Assembly: GCF_014489495.1 (NCBI RefSeq)
Contig: NZ_CP060780.1
Coordinates: 2,739,001-2,803,000, forward strand
Reading direction: 5' to 3'
From: Sphingomonas daechungensis
Lineage (GTDB): Bacteria > Pseudomonadota > Alphaproteobacteria > Sphingomonadales > Sphingomonadaceae
DNA: 64,000 bases
The position numbers and the translations under genes were made by a program. The notes beneath the pieces were generated by a model that saw nothing but the letters and a program-made list of their open reading frames with translations, was not told the DNA's origin and made no database searches. This document shows, piece after piece, positions 54,541-64,000 of this stretch (the first letter of the stretch is position 1; each line of letters begins with the position of its first letter).

Positions 54541-55421
54541 GCCGCGTTGCGGACCTTCTTGAGCGGGGCGGGTGCCGCAATCGCGGCGGCACTCGCCTCG
54601 TACGCCCGAAGTAGAGCGCGGTCGTCCTCGTTCCACGGGTGAAAGCCTGGCAGGAAGAACTTGACCCACGCCAGCCCGATCTTGCGGAACATGCCCGGGC
54701 GGATCCAGAGGTACCACAGCAGCCTTGCCCAGGCGTTGAACCCAGTCACGCCGTCCTGGCGCATCAGCTCCAGCGCCCCGGCGGTACGGTCGACGACGAA
54801 GTTGCGGGTGACAAACAGCATCACCTTCGCCTTCACCTTCCAGCGCTTCGAACGCGGCCAGTTGCGGGTTGCGTGAAGCCAGGTGTCGTAGGCGACGCCC
54901 TTGTGCTCGATCTCCTCGCAGGCATGCCAGCGCCAAAGGTCGGCGGCATCCTTGTCGGCGCCTGCCAGATGCTTTGGATCGGCGAGCAGCTCATGCGCGA
55001 GAATGGCGGTGAAGTGCTCCAGCGCCATCGTCGCCGCGAGGCTGACGATCGGCGGCTTCGTCTTTGTGACCGCCAGGCGATAATCGATCTGCGCTTCAAG
55101 CTTCGAAAGATCGTAACCCGTATCTGCGGCACGGCGATTGAACGCGGCATGCTCGCGGCTGTGAATGGCCTCTTGCGTGGTGAAGCCCTTGATCTCTTCG
55201 GCCAGCTTCGGCGGCGCGCCGTCGCGAAATGCGCGAACGCTTTCGACGAAGAACGCTTCTCCGGTTGGGAAAGTGGCCGAGAGCGCGTTGTAAATCGCGG
55301 TGGCCTCAACGCTTCCGCCGTGCCACAGGCGCGGATCGAGATCGCCGCGTTCGAACTTGCGGTCGCGCGGGGTGATCGTGAGGTCAGCCGGAGTCGGCAG
55401 AGTCGTTGTACTCATGGTCAT
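54537..55421 (-). CDS. Predicted metal-dependent hydrolase (PF10118 family)
   Basis: A 294-residue protein from ATG 55421 or 55415. The family features are HGGSVEATAIYNALSATFPT near the N-terminus, then the His/Glu-rich helices FTTQEAIHSREHAAFNR, TMALEHFTAILAHELL and WRWHACEEIEHKGVAYD. These look like a di-metal four-helix arrangement. Function is not established; members occur widely in proteobacteria. It is divergent from a TetR regulator with a shared palindrome, which probably controls it. Confidence 0.82.
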   Translation of the reverse strand: MTMSTTTLPTPADLTITPRDRKFERGDLDPRLWHGGSVEATAIYNALSATFPTGEAFFVESVRAFRDGAPPKLAEEIKGFTTQEAIHSREHAAFNRRAADTGYDLSKLEAQIDYRLAVTKTKPPIVSLAATMALEHFTAILAHELLADPKHLAGADKDAADLWRWHACEEIEHKGVAYDTWLHATRNWPRSKRWKVKAKVMLFVTRNFVVDRTAGALELMRQDGVTGFNAWARLLWYLWIRPGMFRKIGLAWVKFFLPGFHPWNEDDRALLRAYEASAAAIAAPAPLKKVRNAA

Positions 55422-55434
55422 AAGGTATATTAAC

Positions 55435-55448
55435 TGACAACAGTGTCA
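55435..55448. promoter_or_regulatory. Candidate TetR operator
   Basis: The inverted repeat TGACA-ACAG-TGTCA lies between the divergent hydrolase and TetR genes and overlaps the GTG start of the latter. Flanking bases TTAAC and AATAA extend the symmetry imperfectly. It is the only palindrome in the 21-base gap, so it is the best candidate for autoregulation. Confidence 0.5.
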
Positions 55449-56030
55449 ATAAGCCGTAAACGCCTCAATTCGGAAGAGAGCCGCTCCGCCGCCTTGGAGG
55501 CGGCGCGCCTGTTGCTTCTTGATCAGGGGCCGCAGGCCGTGACGCTGAAGGCAGTTGCCGCGAAGGTCGGGCGGACGCATGCCAATCTGCTCCATCACTT
55601 CGGCTCTGCGGCCGGCCTCCAGGCGGAGCTTGCACGAACGATTGCCGACCGCGTGACAGGCAGCATCGCCGAGGCCGTCGCCCGGGCCCGCGCCGGAGAA
55701 GCGGAAGCCCGGGAAGTGGTCGACGGCACCTTCGACGCCTTCGACCGCGAGGGCGCCGGTGCGCTTGCGGCCTGGATGATCATCTCGGGAAATCGCGATG
55801 CCTTGAACCCGATCCTCGAATCGATTCGGGTCCTGGTCGCGCAACTCAGCGTCGGTCACGAGGATCATCATGTCGGCGAGACCACCCTGTGGCTCGTGCT
55901 TGCCGCGCTCGGAGATTCCCTGCTCGGCGCATCGATCGCCGATGCCCTGTCCCTCGACCGCGACACGGCCCGGCAGCTGGCCGCCGACCGCTTGCGCCTG
56001 CAGCTCGACTCCGATCACCCTCGGGACTGA
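55443..56030 (+). CDS. TetR-family transcriptional regulator
   Basis: A 195-residue protein from GTG 55443; the in-frame stop at 55431 excludes a longer form. The helix-turn-helix TLKAVAAKVGRTHANLLHHF lies at about residues 35-54, followed by the typical FGSAAGLQAELARTI. The C-terminal ligand domain is not recognised. It is divergent from the metal-dependent hydrolase, its probable target. The operator overlaps its own start, so the transcript may be leaderless or very short-leadered. Confidence 0.88.
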   Translation: MSISRKRLNSEESRSAALEAARLLLLDQGPQAVTLKAVAAKVGRTHANLLHHFGSAAGLQAELARTIADRVTGSIAEAVARARAGEAEAREVVDGTFDAFDREGAGALAAWMIISGNRDALNPILESIRVLVAQLSVGHEDHHVGETTLWLVLAALGDSLLGASIADALSLDRDTARQLAADRLRLQLDSDHPRD

Positions 56031-56058
56031 GGTGGCTTTCGCACGCAAGCGCGACTAA

Positions 56059-57092
<1,034 letters not shown>

Positions 57093-57108
<16 letters not shown>

Positions 57109-58010
57109 CCCTGGCGATCACGGGCGGCACCGGCTTTGTCGGCCGCCACCTGATCGACCTCGCGGTAGAACGCGGTCACCGGGTTCGGGCGCTTACACGC
57201 AAGGCCCAGCCGCCGCGCCACGGCGTTGAGTGGATCGAGGGGAATCTCGAAGACCGCGAAGCCCTTGGACGCCTGGTTATCGACAGCGACGCCGTCATTC
57301 ACGTCGCCGGCGTGATTAACGCGCCGGACGCCGCGGGTTTCGAAGCCGGGAACGTAACCGGGACACTGGCCATGCTCGCCGCCGCCACCGCCGCGGGCAC
57401 TCATCGATTCGTCCACGTGTCGTCGCTCGCCGCCCGCGAGCCGCGGCTTTCGCAGTACGGCGCATCCAAGGCCCGCTCGGAGGAACTGGTCGAAGGGTCA
57501 GGGCTCGACTGGGTGATCGTCCGGCCACCCGCCGTTTACGGTCCCGGCGACAGGGAGACGCTCGAGCTGTTCAAGATGGCGCGGCGCGGAATCGTCTACA
57601 TGCCGCCGAAGGGCCGCCTGTCCGTGATCCAGGTCGACGACCTGGCGCGACTGCTCCTCGCCGCATGCGATCCGGACGCTCCCAGCAAGATCATCGTCGA
57701 GCCGGACGATGGACGGCCCGGTGGATGGTCGCACATCGAATTCGGCCATGCCTTGGGGCGGGCCGTCGGCGTCAAGACTGGAGTCGTCTCGACCCCGCGC
57801 GCCTTGCTCAGCGTGGCGTCAGGCATCGATCGACTATTCCGCCGCGACAAGGCCAAGCTTACCCCGGACCGCGTCGCCTACTTCTGTCATCCTGACTGGG
57901 TCGTATCGAGCGATCGGCCCGTGCCTGCCAATTTGTGGCGACCTGAAATCTCGACCGAGAAGGGCCTGGCGGAGACCGCTCGCTGGTACCAGCGGCAGGG
58001 TTGGCTGTAG
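57093..58010 (+). CDS. NAD(P)-dependent epimerase/dehydratase (extended SDR)
   Basis: A 305-residue protein from TTG 57093 with GGAGGGG five bases upstream, inside the end of obg[21 protein letters not shown] is the nucleotide-binding motif, [20 protein letters not shown] the adenine-side strand, and [20 protein letters not shown] carries Y-x3-[21 protein letters not shown] follows. In this family are complex I assembly-like (NDUFA9) and other sugar/lipid-modifying members. The substrate is unknown. The stop abuts that of the convergent dehydratase. Confidence 0.85.
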
Positions 58011-58967
58011 CTAGTCCGAGATGATCTCGGCGAACTTGTCGAGGTCGATGTTGCCGCCCGAAACGACGCAGACGATCGGTCCGTCGCCCGCCTGGCCGGT
58101 CAGTGCTGCCGCCAACGCGAGACCGCCAGCCCCTCCGCAATCGTTCGCGTTTTCTCCGCGATCAGGCGCATCGCCTTCGCGGTCTGGTCGAGCGTGACGA
58201 CGATCGATCCGTCCGTCACCGGACCCATGCGATCCCACATCCGCTCGGTGACGCTCTTCCCGCCCGCACCGTCGACGAAAGATGCCTCCCAGTCCGCGTA
58301 TTTCTGTGGCGCCCCTTCCCGCAGCGACAAGGCATAGGGCGCCGCAGTCTCCGGCTCGGCCCCCAGCACAGTCGCGTCCGGACGCAGCGCCTTGATCGCG
58401 CTGCCGACCCCGCTGATCAGCCCGCCGCCCCGATCGCGCAGATGACCGTGCGGACGTCCGGACAGTCCTCGACAATCTCCAGACCCATCGTGCCATGACC
58501 GGCGATGAAATCGTGATTGTCGAAGGGTGGATGAAGGTGCCGTCGAGCCCCGGATAGGAGTGCGATTCTGCAGCCTTCCACGCCTCGTCGTAGGAGACCG
58601 GCACGATGGTCGCCCCAAGCGCCCGCATCCTTTCCAGCTTGGTCTGCGGCGCTGTCTCGATGGCCACGACGCTTGCGGGAATGCCGAACGTCCGGGCGGC
58701 ATAGGCGACTCCCTGCCCCGCATTGCCGGCGCTGATCGTCCACACGCCGCGCGCTCGCTCCGCATCGGATAGCCGGGCAACGGCATTGGCCGCGCCGCGA
58801 ATCTTGTAAGCGTTGGTCGGCTGCAAATTCTCCAGCATCAGCCAAATCTCGGGCACCTCGCGTCCCAGCTCCAGGCGGACGAGCGGCGTGCGAAGGACGG
58901 TGCCGGCGATCCGCTCGCGAGCAGCCTCGATGTCCTCGATCGTGATGGGCCTTACAGGTTCAATCAT
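58011..58967 (-). CDS. Threonine/serine dehydratase, PLP-dependent (three frameshifts)
   Basis: About 319 residues from ATG 58967. RTPLVRLELG and the PLP-lysine motif PTNAYKIRGAANAVARL are in the first frame, with TISAGNAGQGVAYAARTFGI. Single bases are missing at 58525-58527, 58428-58431 and 58130-58133. The restored frames give FDNHDFIAGHGTMGLEIVED, the phosphate loop CAIGGGGLISGVGSAIKALR and the end VVSGGNIDLDKFAEIISD. It deaminates threonine or serine to 2-oxo acids. The start overlaps the end of the lacI-type gene. Confidence 0.9.
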   Translation of the reverse strand: MIEPVRPITIEDIEAARERIAGTVLRTPLVRLELGREVPEIWLMLENLQPTNAYKIRGAANAVARLSDAERARGVWTISAGNAGQGVAYAARTFGIPASVVAIETAPQTKLERMRALGATIVPVSYDEAWKAAESHSYPGLDGTFIHPSTITISSPVMARWVWRLSRTVRTSARSSARSGRRADQRGRQRDQGAASGRDCAGGRAGDCGALCLVAAGRGATEIRGLGGIFRRRCGREERHRADVGSHGSGDGRIDRRHARPDREGDAPDRGENANDCGGAGGLALAAALTGQAGDGPIVCVVSGGNIDLDKFAEIISD

Positions 58968-60000
58968 CCGTCCTCCCCGGCGCCGCCGTGGACTCCCGAA
59001 TGACGAGCTCGTGAGGCAGCGCTTCGAACGGCGCGTACTCGCCTTCGTGCGGCGGATCGAGAAGCATTCGAACCGCCCGCTCGGCAATGTCCTTGATCGG
59101 CTGCCGCACCGTCGTCAGCGGCGGCCACACGATTTCCGACATCGGCGAATCGTCGAAGCCGGTGACCGAGATGTCCCCGGAATGGTCTTGCGTGCCCGGT
59201 GCAGCGCGAACATCGCCCCGGCCGCCATGTCGTCGTTCGCGCAGGCAAGCGCGGTAAAGCTTTTTCCTTGGGCAAGAAGGCTCTCCGCCGCCTCGACCCC
59301 GGATTTGAAATTGAAGTCACCGCTCGCCGTCCACGGCTCCCGGCCGAGCCCCGCTGCCTTGAGCGCTTCGACGAACCCCTCATAGCGCAGCGAGGCGGCA
59401 AGGTGGTCGTTCGGCCCTTGATGAATGCAATATCCCGGTGGCCCAGCGAGGCCAGGTACCGCCCAGCGCGGCGCCGCCGGCACGCTCGTCGATCCCCGCC
59501 GAGGACACCACTCCCCGTCCCCTTTTGCCAGCGGAAACGGTGGAAACGCGAATGCCGGTGTCCTTCATGGTCGTGAGGAGGTCTACGTCGTCTGAAAACG
59601 GCGGCGGCAGCACGATCCCGGCCGGGCGAAGCCTCTGGACGATGGCCGCAATCAGGTGGCCGCGGTCCTCACGCATTGGATTGATGGAGCGCGTGACCAG
59701 TTCGTACCCGATGGCGGAGCAGGCGCGCATCGCGCCGAGTTCGAGGCCCGAATGATAGTGGCTGTTCGGCTCGCCTTCCCGGCCGTGGGCGTGGATGAGG
59801 AGGATCGTCCGATCCACGCCGCTGGCCAGCGCCCTCGCCTGCAGGTTCACCGAGAAGCGCAGCGCCGCAACCGCGTCGCGAACTCTCTCCCGCGTCTCCG
59901 GCCGGACGCCGCGCTCATTATTGAGGACGCGCGAGACCGTCACGCGCGCTACACCCGCCGCCTTGGCGACATCGTCGATGGTGGACCTGCGGCCGTTCAC
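58960..60000 (-). CDS. LacI-family transcriptional regulator (three frameshifts)
   Basis: About 347 residues from GTG 60000. The DNA-binding head is TIDDVAKAAGVARVTVSRVL with the hinge ALRFSVNLQARALASG. The periplasmic-binding-like core reads LGHRDIAFIKGPNDHLAASL, SFTALACANDDMAAGAMFAL and DISVTGFDDSPMSEIVWPPL. The last two need single bases restored at about 59457-59463, 59415-59417 and 59175-59178. LacI-family proteins bind GC-centred palindromes and respond to sugars. A perfect palindrome lies 1.1 kb away before the acyltransferase gene. Co-oriented with the dehydratase, which it overlaps. Confidence 0.88.
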
Positions 60001-60128
60001 CCACGCAGTTAGCCACGCCCGAGCCCGGCGACAACGTGCACATGCATGCAAAGATTGAATGGCTGCAGCGGCGCGCGAGCCAAGAAATTTGGGTGGACGC
60101 CGGATCGGGCCTGTGGTGATCCCCGCCC

Positions 60129-60440
60129 ATGCCTGTTCCGAATGTGCCGCCCAGCGCAATCGCCTCCCTTTCCGAGAAGGAGCTGGAGGTGCTTCACTTG
60201 CTGGCGATGGGCCACACGGGAAAGTCGATCGCCACGCGTCTCGATCAGTCCGAAGCCTCGATCAACGAGCGCTTGCGCGATGCTCGCCGCAAGACAGGCG
60301 TCAGCAGCAGCCGTGAGCTTGCCCGCATCCTTGCTGCACAAAAAATCTGGGACAAAAATATCGATCTATCCGGCTCGCATCCTCCGACCCAAGACCCGGC
60401 GCAGCCCGCCGATCGCGGCCGGGAATGTCGAAAGGATTGA
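60129..60440 (+). CDS. LuxR-type HTH single-domain regulator
   Basis: A 103-residue protein from ATG 60129, divergent from the LacI gene. SLSEKELEVLHLLAMGHTGK and SIATRLDQSEASINERLRDA form the LuxR C-terminal helix-turn-helix (GerE fold), followed by KTGVSSSRELARIL. There is no ligand or receiver domain, so it may act as a small co-regulator. The last 30 residues are hydrophilic and variable. It overlaps the start of the next gene by 16 bases. Confidence 0.85.
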   Translation: MPVPNVPPSAIASLSEKELEVLHLLAMGHTGKSIATRLDQSEASINERLRDARRKTGVSSSRELARILAAQKIWDKNIDLSGSHPPTQDPAQPADRGRECRKD

Positions 60441-60946
60441 TCATGATCGTGATACCCATCGCTGTTGCCGCCATTGGAATGGCCGTCACCAACTCACCGC
60501 AGGCCGAGCCGCGCTCCCAGGTCGTCCAGGCCGCCGCGTCCGAACAGCTCCCTTTAGTCGGAAAGTGGTCGCTGGACGTCTCGCGCCTCCCGCCCGATGA
60601 ACGCCCCCGCAGCGTCACGCTCGATTTCCGCGTGTCAGCGGATCAGGTATGGACCGGCCGGAGCGAAATCATCGGCCCCGACGGCTCCCGCCAGCACGCC
60701 GAGGCGACCGGCCCGGCAGACGGCAACCCTGTCCCGCTCACCGGCAACATGAGCTTCGCCGACCAGGTCTCGATGCGCCAGCCGGCGCCGAACACCCTGG
60801 TCCTGACGTTCACCAAAGGCGGCGAGCCCGTCTCGACCCGGGTCTACACGATCGAAGAAGATCGGAAGTCGATGAAGGAAACCATCGTCTGGGCAGGCAA
60901 CGTCACGCCGCGCACGGTGACCACCTACTTCAGGCGCGTTGGCTAG
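60425..60946 (+). CDS. Hypothetical exported protein linked to a LuxR-HTH gene
   Basis: A 173-residue protein from ATG 60425 with one N-terminal hydrophobic helix (LIMIVIPIAVAAIGMAV). A beta-rich soluble domain follows: LVGKWSLDVSRLPPDERPRS, VSADQVWTGRSEIIGPDGSR and TLVLTFTKGGEPVSTRVYTI. The G-K-W-x-L-D-x-S start and repeated beta strands suggest a lipocalin-like beta-barrel. I do not know the family name. Translational overlap with the LuxR-type gene suggests the two act together. Confidence 0.68.
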   Translation: MSKGLIMIVIPIAVAAIGMAVTNSPQAEPRSQVVQAAASEQLPLVGKWSLDVSRLPPDERPRSVTLDFRVSADQVWTGRSEIIGPDGSRQHAEATGPADGNPVPLTGNMSFADQVSMRQPAPNTLVLTFTKGGEPVSTRVYTIEEDRKSMKETIVWAGNVTPRTVTTYFRRVG

Positions 60947-61058
60947 GATGCATGAGGGGAATCAGCGAATGGACCGTCTTTTTCTTCCCGAGCGCTGATG
61001 TCGGATTCCGACCCATCCAGACAGTCCAATCACCCGCGTTGATCGCCCCGCCGTAGTT

Positions 61059-61074
61059 ATGTAACCGGTTACAT
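61059..61074. promoter_or_regulatory. Perfect 16-bp palindrome, LacI-type operator
   Basis: ATGTAACCGGTTACAT reads the same on both strands and has the central CG typical of LacI-family operators. It lies 30 bases before the GTG of the acyltransferase gene, where it would block transcription. A LacI-family gene is encoded 1.1 kb to the left. Confidence 0.75.
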
Positions 61075-61104
61075 TCGATTGATTCGGGTGGGGAGAGTTC
61101 GGGC

Positions 61105-62273
61105 GTGGATACTTCGTCAGCAGCGACATCGACGTCGGCCCTCGCGCCGGAAAAGAGCCACTATGTCGTTCTGGACGGACTCCGCGGGGTCGCCTCCCTC
61201 CTTGTCGTCGTGTTCCACCTGTTCGAGGCCTACGCCGACAACAATCCGCAGAGGCAGATCATCAACCACGGCTATCTAGCGGTCGACTTCTTCTTCCTGC
61301 TGTCCGGCTTCGTCGTCGCCTACGCATACGACAGCCGCTGGGGTGGGATGACCCAATGGGACTTTTACAAGAGGCGTCTGATCCGGCTTCAGCCGATGAT
61401 CGTGATGGGAAGCCTCATCGGCGCCGCGCTGTTCTGGTTCCAGTATTTCTCGATCTTCCCGAAGGTGGGATCTGCCTCGGTCTGGCAGGTGCTGCTGGTC
61501 ATGCTGATCGGGTTCACGATGATCCCGCTCCCGAAATCCGCGGACATTCGGGGCTGGGACGAGATGTATCCTCTGAATGGTCCGGCTTGGTCTTTGTTCT
61601 ACGAATATGTGGCGAATATTCTCTATGCTGTCGGCCTGCGGAAACTCTCCAACCGCGCTCTTGGGATTCTGGTAGCATTGGCCGGCGTAGCGCTGATCTC
61701 GCTGGCTGTCTTCGGGAAGCGCGGAGACTTGATCGGCGGCTGGGCGCTGGATGCCGCCGGTATCCAGATCGGATTGTCCCGAGTGATGTTTCCCTTCTTC
61801 GTCGGTGTGCTCCTGATGCGGCTCGGCAAACGCATTCACACGAACCACTCATTCCTCATCTGCAGCCTGTTGCTGGTGGCCGCCCTTTCGGTTCCGCGGA
61901 TCGGCGGGACGGAGGCAATGTGGATGAACGGCGTCTACGAAGTGTTGTGCGTGATGCTGCTGTTCCCGATAATCGTTGTGATCGGTGCCGGTCAGAAAGA
62001 GGTCGGTGGCACGTCGGTACGGGTGGCTCGCTTTTTCGGCGACCTGTCCTACCCCTGTACATCACGCACTATCCCCTCATGTACATTTACACAGGCTGGG
62101 TTATCGACAACCAGGTTCCGGCGGCTCAAGGAGCTTTGGTCGGAGCGGGGGTGTTAGTCGCGTGCGTAGCGCTCGCGTACGCGTGCCTCAAATGGTACGA
62201 CCTGCCCGTTCGCCGGGCCTTGGCCGCTCGCTTCTTGGTTCGTAGCCGCCAGCAGGACGCGGTTTCCGCCTAA
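61105..62273 (+). CDS. Acyltransferase family 3 (OafA/YrhL-like), one frameshift
   Basis: About 389 residues from GTG 61105, preceded by GGGGAG. VVLDGLRGVASLLVVVFHLF holds the catalytic region (R-G-V-A, H), GYLAVDFFFLLSGFVVAYAY and WDFYKRRLIRLQPMI (R-x-x-R) follow, as in O-acetylases. About ten helices are predicted. A base is missing at CCCC 62052-62055; the restored frame continues LYITHYPLMYIYTGWVIDNQ. It would acylate surface glycans, possibly the polymer of the large locus. The palindrome upstream indicates repression by a LacI-type regulator. Confidence 0.87.
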
Positions 62274-62399
62274 GGGACAGGCGTTGCCGGTGACCGGTCC
62301 CGCTTTTCACCCATTGCGGACAGGATCAATCGCCTGCCGTCGGAGACATTGATCGAGCTACGGCTAGCACGAGACGTCACTCCACGTCAGAGGTTCACG

Positions 62400-62911
62400 A
62401 TGACCTACGCTCATTCAGCTCGGATCGTGTTCGACGATATGCTCGGCGCGCTCGATCGTATTGTTGCCAAGGCCGAAGACGCCGGGATGCCGGATACTGT
62501 GCTTGCCGAGCAGCTCACCGAGGACATGTTTCCGCTGGAGCTACAGTTACGCGTCGCGCTGAACCAGGTGCTGCTGGCGCTCAATCAGGTGGGCGGGAAA
62601 GCTCTTCCGCTTGAGGAGGAGGAATATCGCTCGCTGGCCGAAGTTCGCGAGCGGATTGCCGCGGTTCGTTCGCTGATCGATCAGGCCGACCCTTCCGAAT
62701 GGGCAGCACCGGACGCGGTCGTCGACCTGACATTGCCGAACGGCGTTCGTTTCCTGATGTCGTCCGAAGAGAACATCCGCGACTGGATCATGCCGAACTT
62801 CTATTTCCACGTGACGATGGCCTACGCCTTGCTGCGGAACGCGGGCGTCCCTTGGGCAAGATGGATTTCCTGCCGCATATGGCCCGGCACATTGTTCCGG
62901 ACGCCGAATAG
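62400..62911 (+). CDS. DUF1993-family protein (one frameshift)
   Basis: About 170 residues from ATG 62400 (AGG upstream). The family features are SARIVFDDMLGALDRIVAKA, QLTEDMFPLELQLRVALNQV and FLMSSEENIRDWIMPNFYFH. They fit a DinB-like four-helix fold. A base is missing at CCC 62849-62851; the restored end is LGKMDFLPHMARHIVPDAE, the typical C-terminus. Function is not known. It is 126 bases after the acyltransferase stop and probably independent of it. Confidence 0.82.
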
Positions 62912-63156
62912 CTAGCGTTCATCCGCCGACCGGACTTTCAGCTGGCAAAGTAGGATTCGGTTTGCTTCGATCGAGCGGTGTTCGGACAATCCTGTCAGTT
63001 CGTGGAGCGTAAGCGATCGTGCGATCGGCAGGAGTGTCGGATTTCGACCACGTCAGTGCGAACATTGGGACCATTCGCGCCGCTTTCGGACCCTCCGCCG
63101 CCGCAATCGCGCCCGATTGCGTTGCGAAAGCGCGGGCTGCCGCATAGGGGCCATGC
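62912..63156. other. Intergenic region before the sphingolipid genes
   Basis: About 245 bases without a credible gene. A minus-strand frame is open but has no ribosome site or family features. It should contain the promoter of acp-spt, but I see no clear -35/-10 pair. Confidence 0.3.
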
Positions 63157-63405
63157 ATGACCGACCGTGACGAAACCGAAGCCAGGATCCGCGACCTGAT
63201 CGACCCCTTCAACAAAAAGGGCGTCGCAATCTCCGGCGACACGCGCTTTGCGCAGGACCTCGAATGGGACAGCCTGACCGTGATGGACTTCGTCGCCTCG
63301 GTCGAGGACGAGTTCGACATCCTGATCAGCATGAACCGCGCAGCGGAGATCGAGACGGTCGACCAGCTCGTCGATGCCGTCCGCCAGCTTGAGGGCGAGC
63401 GTTGA
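63157..63405 (+). CDS. Acyl carrier protein of the sphingolipid pathway
   Basis: An 82-residue ACP from ATG 63157. The phosphopantetheine site is the serine in LEWDSLTVMDFVASVEDEFD (D-S-L), at about residue 46. The sequence is acidic and helical as usual. The stop overlaps the TTG start of serine palmitoyltransferase (63402-63405). Pairing of a dedicated ACP with spt is known from Caulobacter and sphingomonads, where the ACP supplies the acyl chain for the enzyme. Confidence 0.88.
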   Translation: MTDRDETEARIRDLIDPFNKKGVAISGDTRFAQDLEWDSLTVMDFVASVEDEFDILISMNRAAEIETVDQLVDAVRQLEGER

Positions 63406-64000
63406 GCGACCTTTTCTCCAAGTTCGACGACCTCATCGCGCTGCGCGAAGGTCTCCTTTCGACTGGCGTCACCGACCCGTTCAACCTGGTGATGGAAAAG
63501 GTCGAAAGCCCGACGGTCGCGATCTGCAACGGCAAGCGGACGATCCTGCTTGGCACTTACAATTACATGGGCATGACCTTCGATCCGGACGTCGTCGCCG
63601 CCGGCAAGAAGGCGCTCGACGAGTTTGGCTCAGGCACCACCGGCAGCCGCGTGCTCAACGGCACCTACGCCGGCCACCGCGCCGTCGAGGATGCGCTCAA
63701 GGATTTCTACGCCATGGACCATGCCATGGTGTTTTCGACGGGATACCAGGCGAACCTCGGCATCATTTCGACGATCGCCGGCAAGGATGACTACATCATC
63801 CTCGACATCGACAGCCACGCGTCGATCTACGACGGCTGCGCGATGGGCAATGCGCAGGTTGTCCCCTTCCGCCACAACGACATCGAGGCGCTCGAAAAAA
63901 GGCTGAAGCGCGTGCCCGAAGGGGCCGGCAAGCTGGTCGTCCTGGAAGGCGTCTATTCGATGCTGGGCGACATCGCTCCGCTGAAGGAAATGGTCCGGGT
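63402..64000 (+). CDS. spt: Serine palmitoyltransferase, N-terminal part (3' truncated by window edge)
   Basis: About 200 residues are visible from TTG 63402, running off the window at 64000. LLGTYNYMGMTFDPDVVAAG, DEFGSGTTGSRVLNGTYAGH and IILDIDSHASIYDGCAMGNA are signatures of the alpha-oxoamine synthase family in its SPT branch. LVVLEGVYSMLGDIAPLKEM is seen just before the edge. The enzyme condenses serine with an acyl thioester to start sphingolipid synthesis (PLP-dependent, cytoplasmic side). The PLP lysine lies beyond the window. It overlaps the acp gene, so translation is coupled. Confidence 0.93.
   Translation, partial: MSDLFSKFDDLIALREGLLSTGVTDPFNLVMEKVESPTVAICNGKRTILLGTYNYMGMTFDPDVVAAGKKALDEFGSGTTGSRVLNGTYAGHRAVEDALKDFYAMDHAMVFSTGYQANLGIISTIAGKDDYIILDIDSHASIYDGCAMGNAQVVPFRHNDIEALEKRLKRVPEGAGKLVVLEGVYSMLGDIAPLKEMVR

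Noticed and set aside
62919..63332. Minus-strand reading frame before and across the acp gene
   Set aside because: Half of it is antisense to the ACP, no ribosome site precedes it, and the sequence resembles no family.

Overview
The window looks like a chromosomal segment from a sphingomonad (Alphaproteobacteria, Sphingomonadaceae or a close relative). The reasons are a serine palmitoyltransferase gene with its own acyl carrier protein at the right edge (sphingolipid in place of lipopolysaccharide), high GC with tight ATGA/GTGA gene overlaps, a PEPxxWA-type PEP-CTERM protein, TonB-box-like VTGSR motifs, and a housekeeping block of tRNA-Ser, hspQ, rplU, rpmA and obgE. No insertion sequence, prophage, integrase or CRISPR array was seen.

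Layout. 1-3183: end of an MFS transporter, then on the minus strand a small membrane protein, 6-phosphogluconolactonase, a TonB-family protein, a KGG-type stress peptide and a membrane protein. 3476-12239: one nine-gene operon, a DUF1996 lipoprotein followed by a VirB-type secretion apparatus (VirB1-like, B2, B3, B4, B6, B9, B10, B11) with no VirB5, VirB7, VirB8 or VirD4. 12240-17441: two intergenic regions sharing a structured motif, a small DRR-repeat protein, an orphan TadE/TadE/TadG set, an XRE regulator and a PEP-CTERM protein. 17442-20877: an ECF sigma factor, a vWA lipoprotein and a proline-rich TonB-like membrane protein. 20898-52075: a large surface-glycan locus in several transcription blocks. 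52345-64000: tRNA-Ser, hspQ, rplU-rpmA, an acetyltransferase, a metal-dependent hydrolase with a divergent TetR gene, obgE, an epimerase, a threonine dehydratase, LacI and LuxR-type regulators, an O-acyltransferase behind a perfect LacI-type palindrome, a DUF1993 protein, and the acp-spt pair.

How the genes fit together. The glycan locus carries seven glycosyltransferases and a GT39-type transferase. It also has a flippase, an SMR-like carrier, CDP-glucose synthesis (rfbF, rfbG) with a sugar C-methyltransferase and an epimerase, and two UDP-galactopyranose-mutase-like flavoproteins. Modifying enzymes include a pyruvyltransferase, a Gfo/Idh oxidoreductase, a NodB deacetylase, a secreted glycosidase-like protein and a dioxygenase-Rieske fusion. 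Together these suggest a decorated exopolysaccharide or capsule containing a C-methylated deoxyhexose. The acyltransferase further right may add O-acyl groups, but it is not adjacent.

Quality caveat. I find 36 apparent single-base frameshifts in 23 otherwise well-conserved genes, including obgE, rplU and virB4. 34 are one-base losses, most in short G or C runs. This pattern fits uncorrected homopolymer errors in a long-read assembly better than pseudogenes. I therefore report these genes as single features spanning the breaks and give the break positions.
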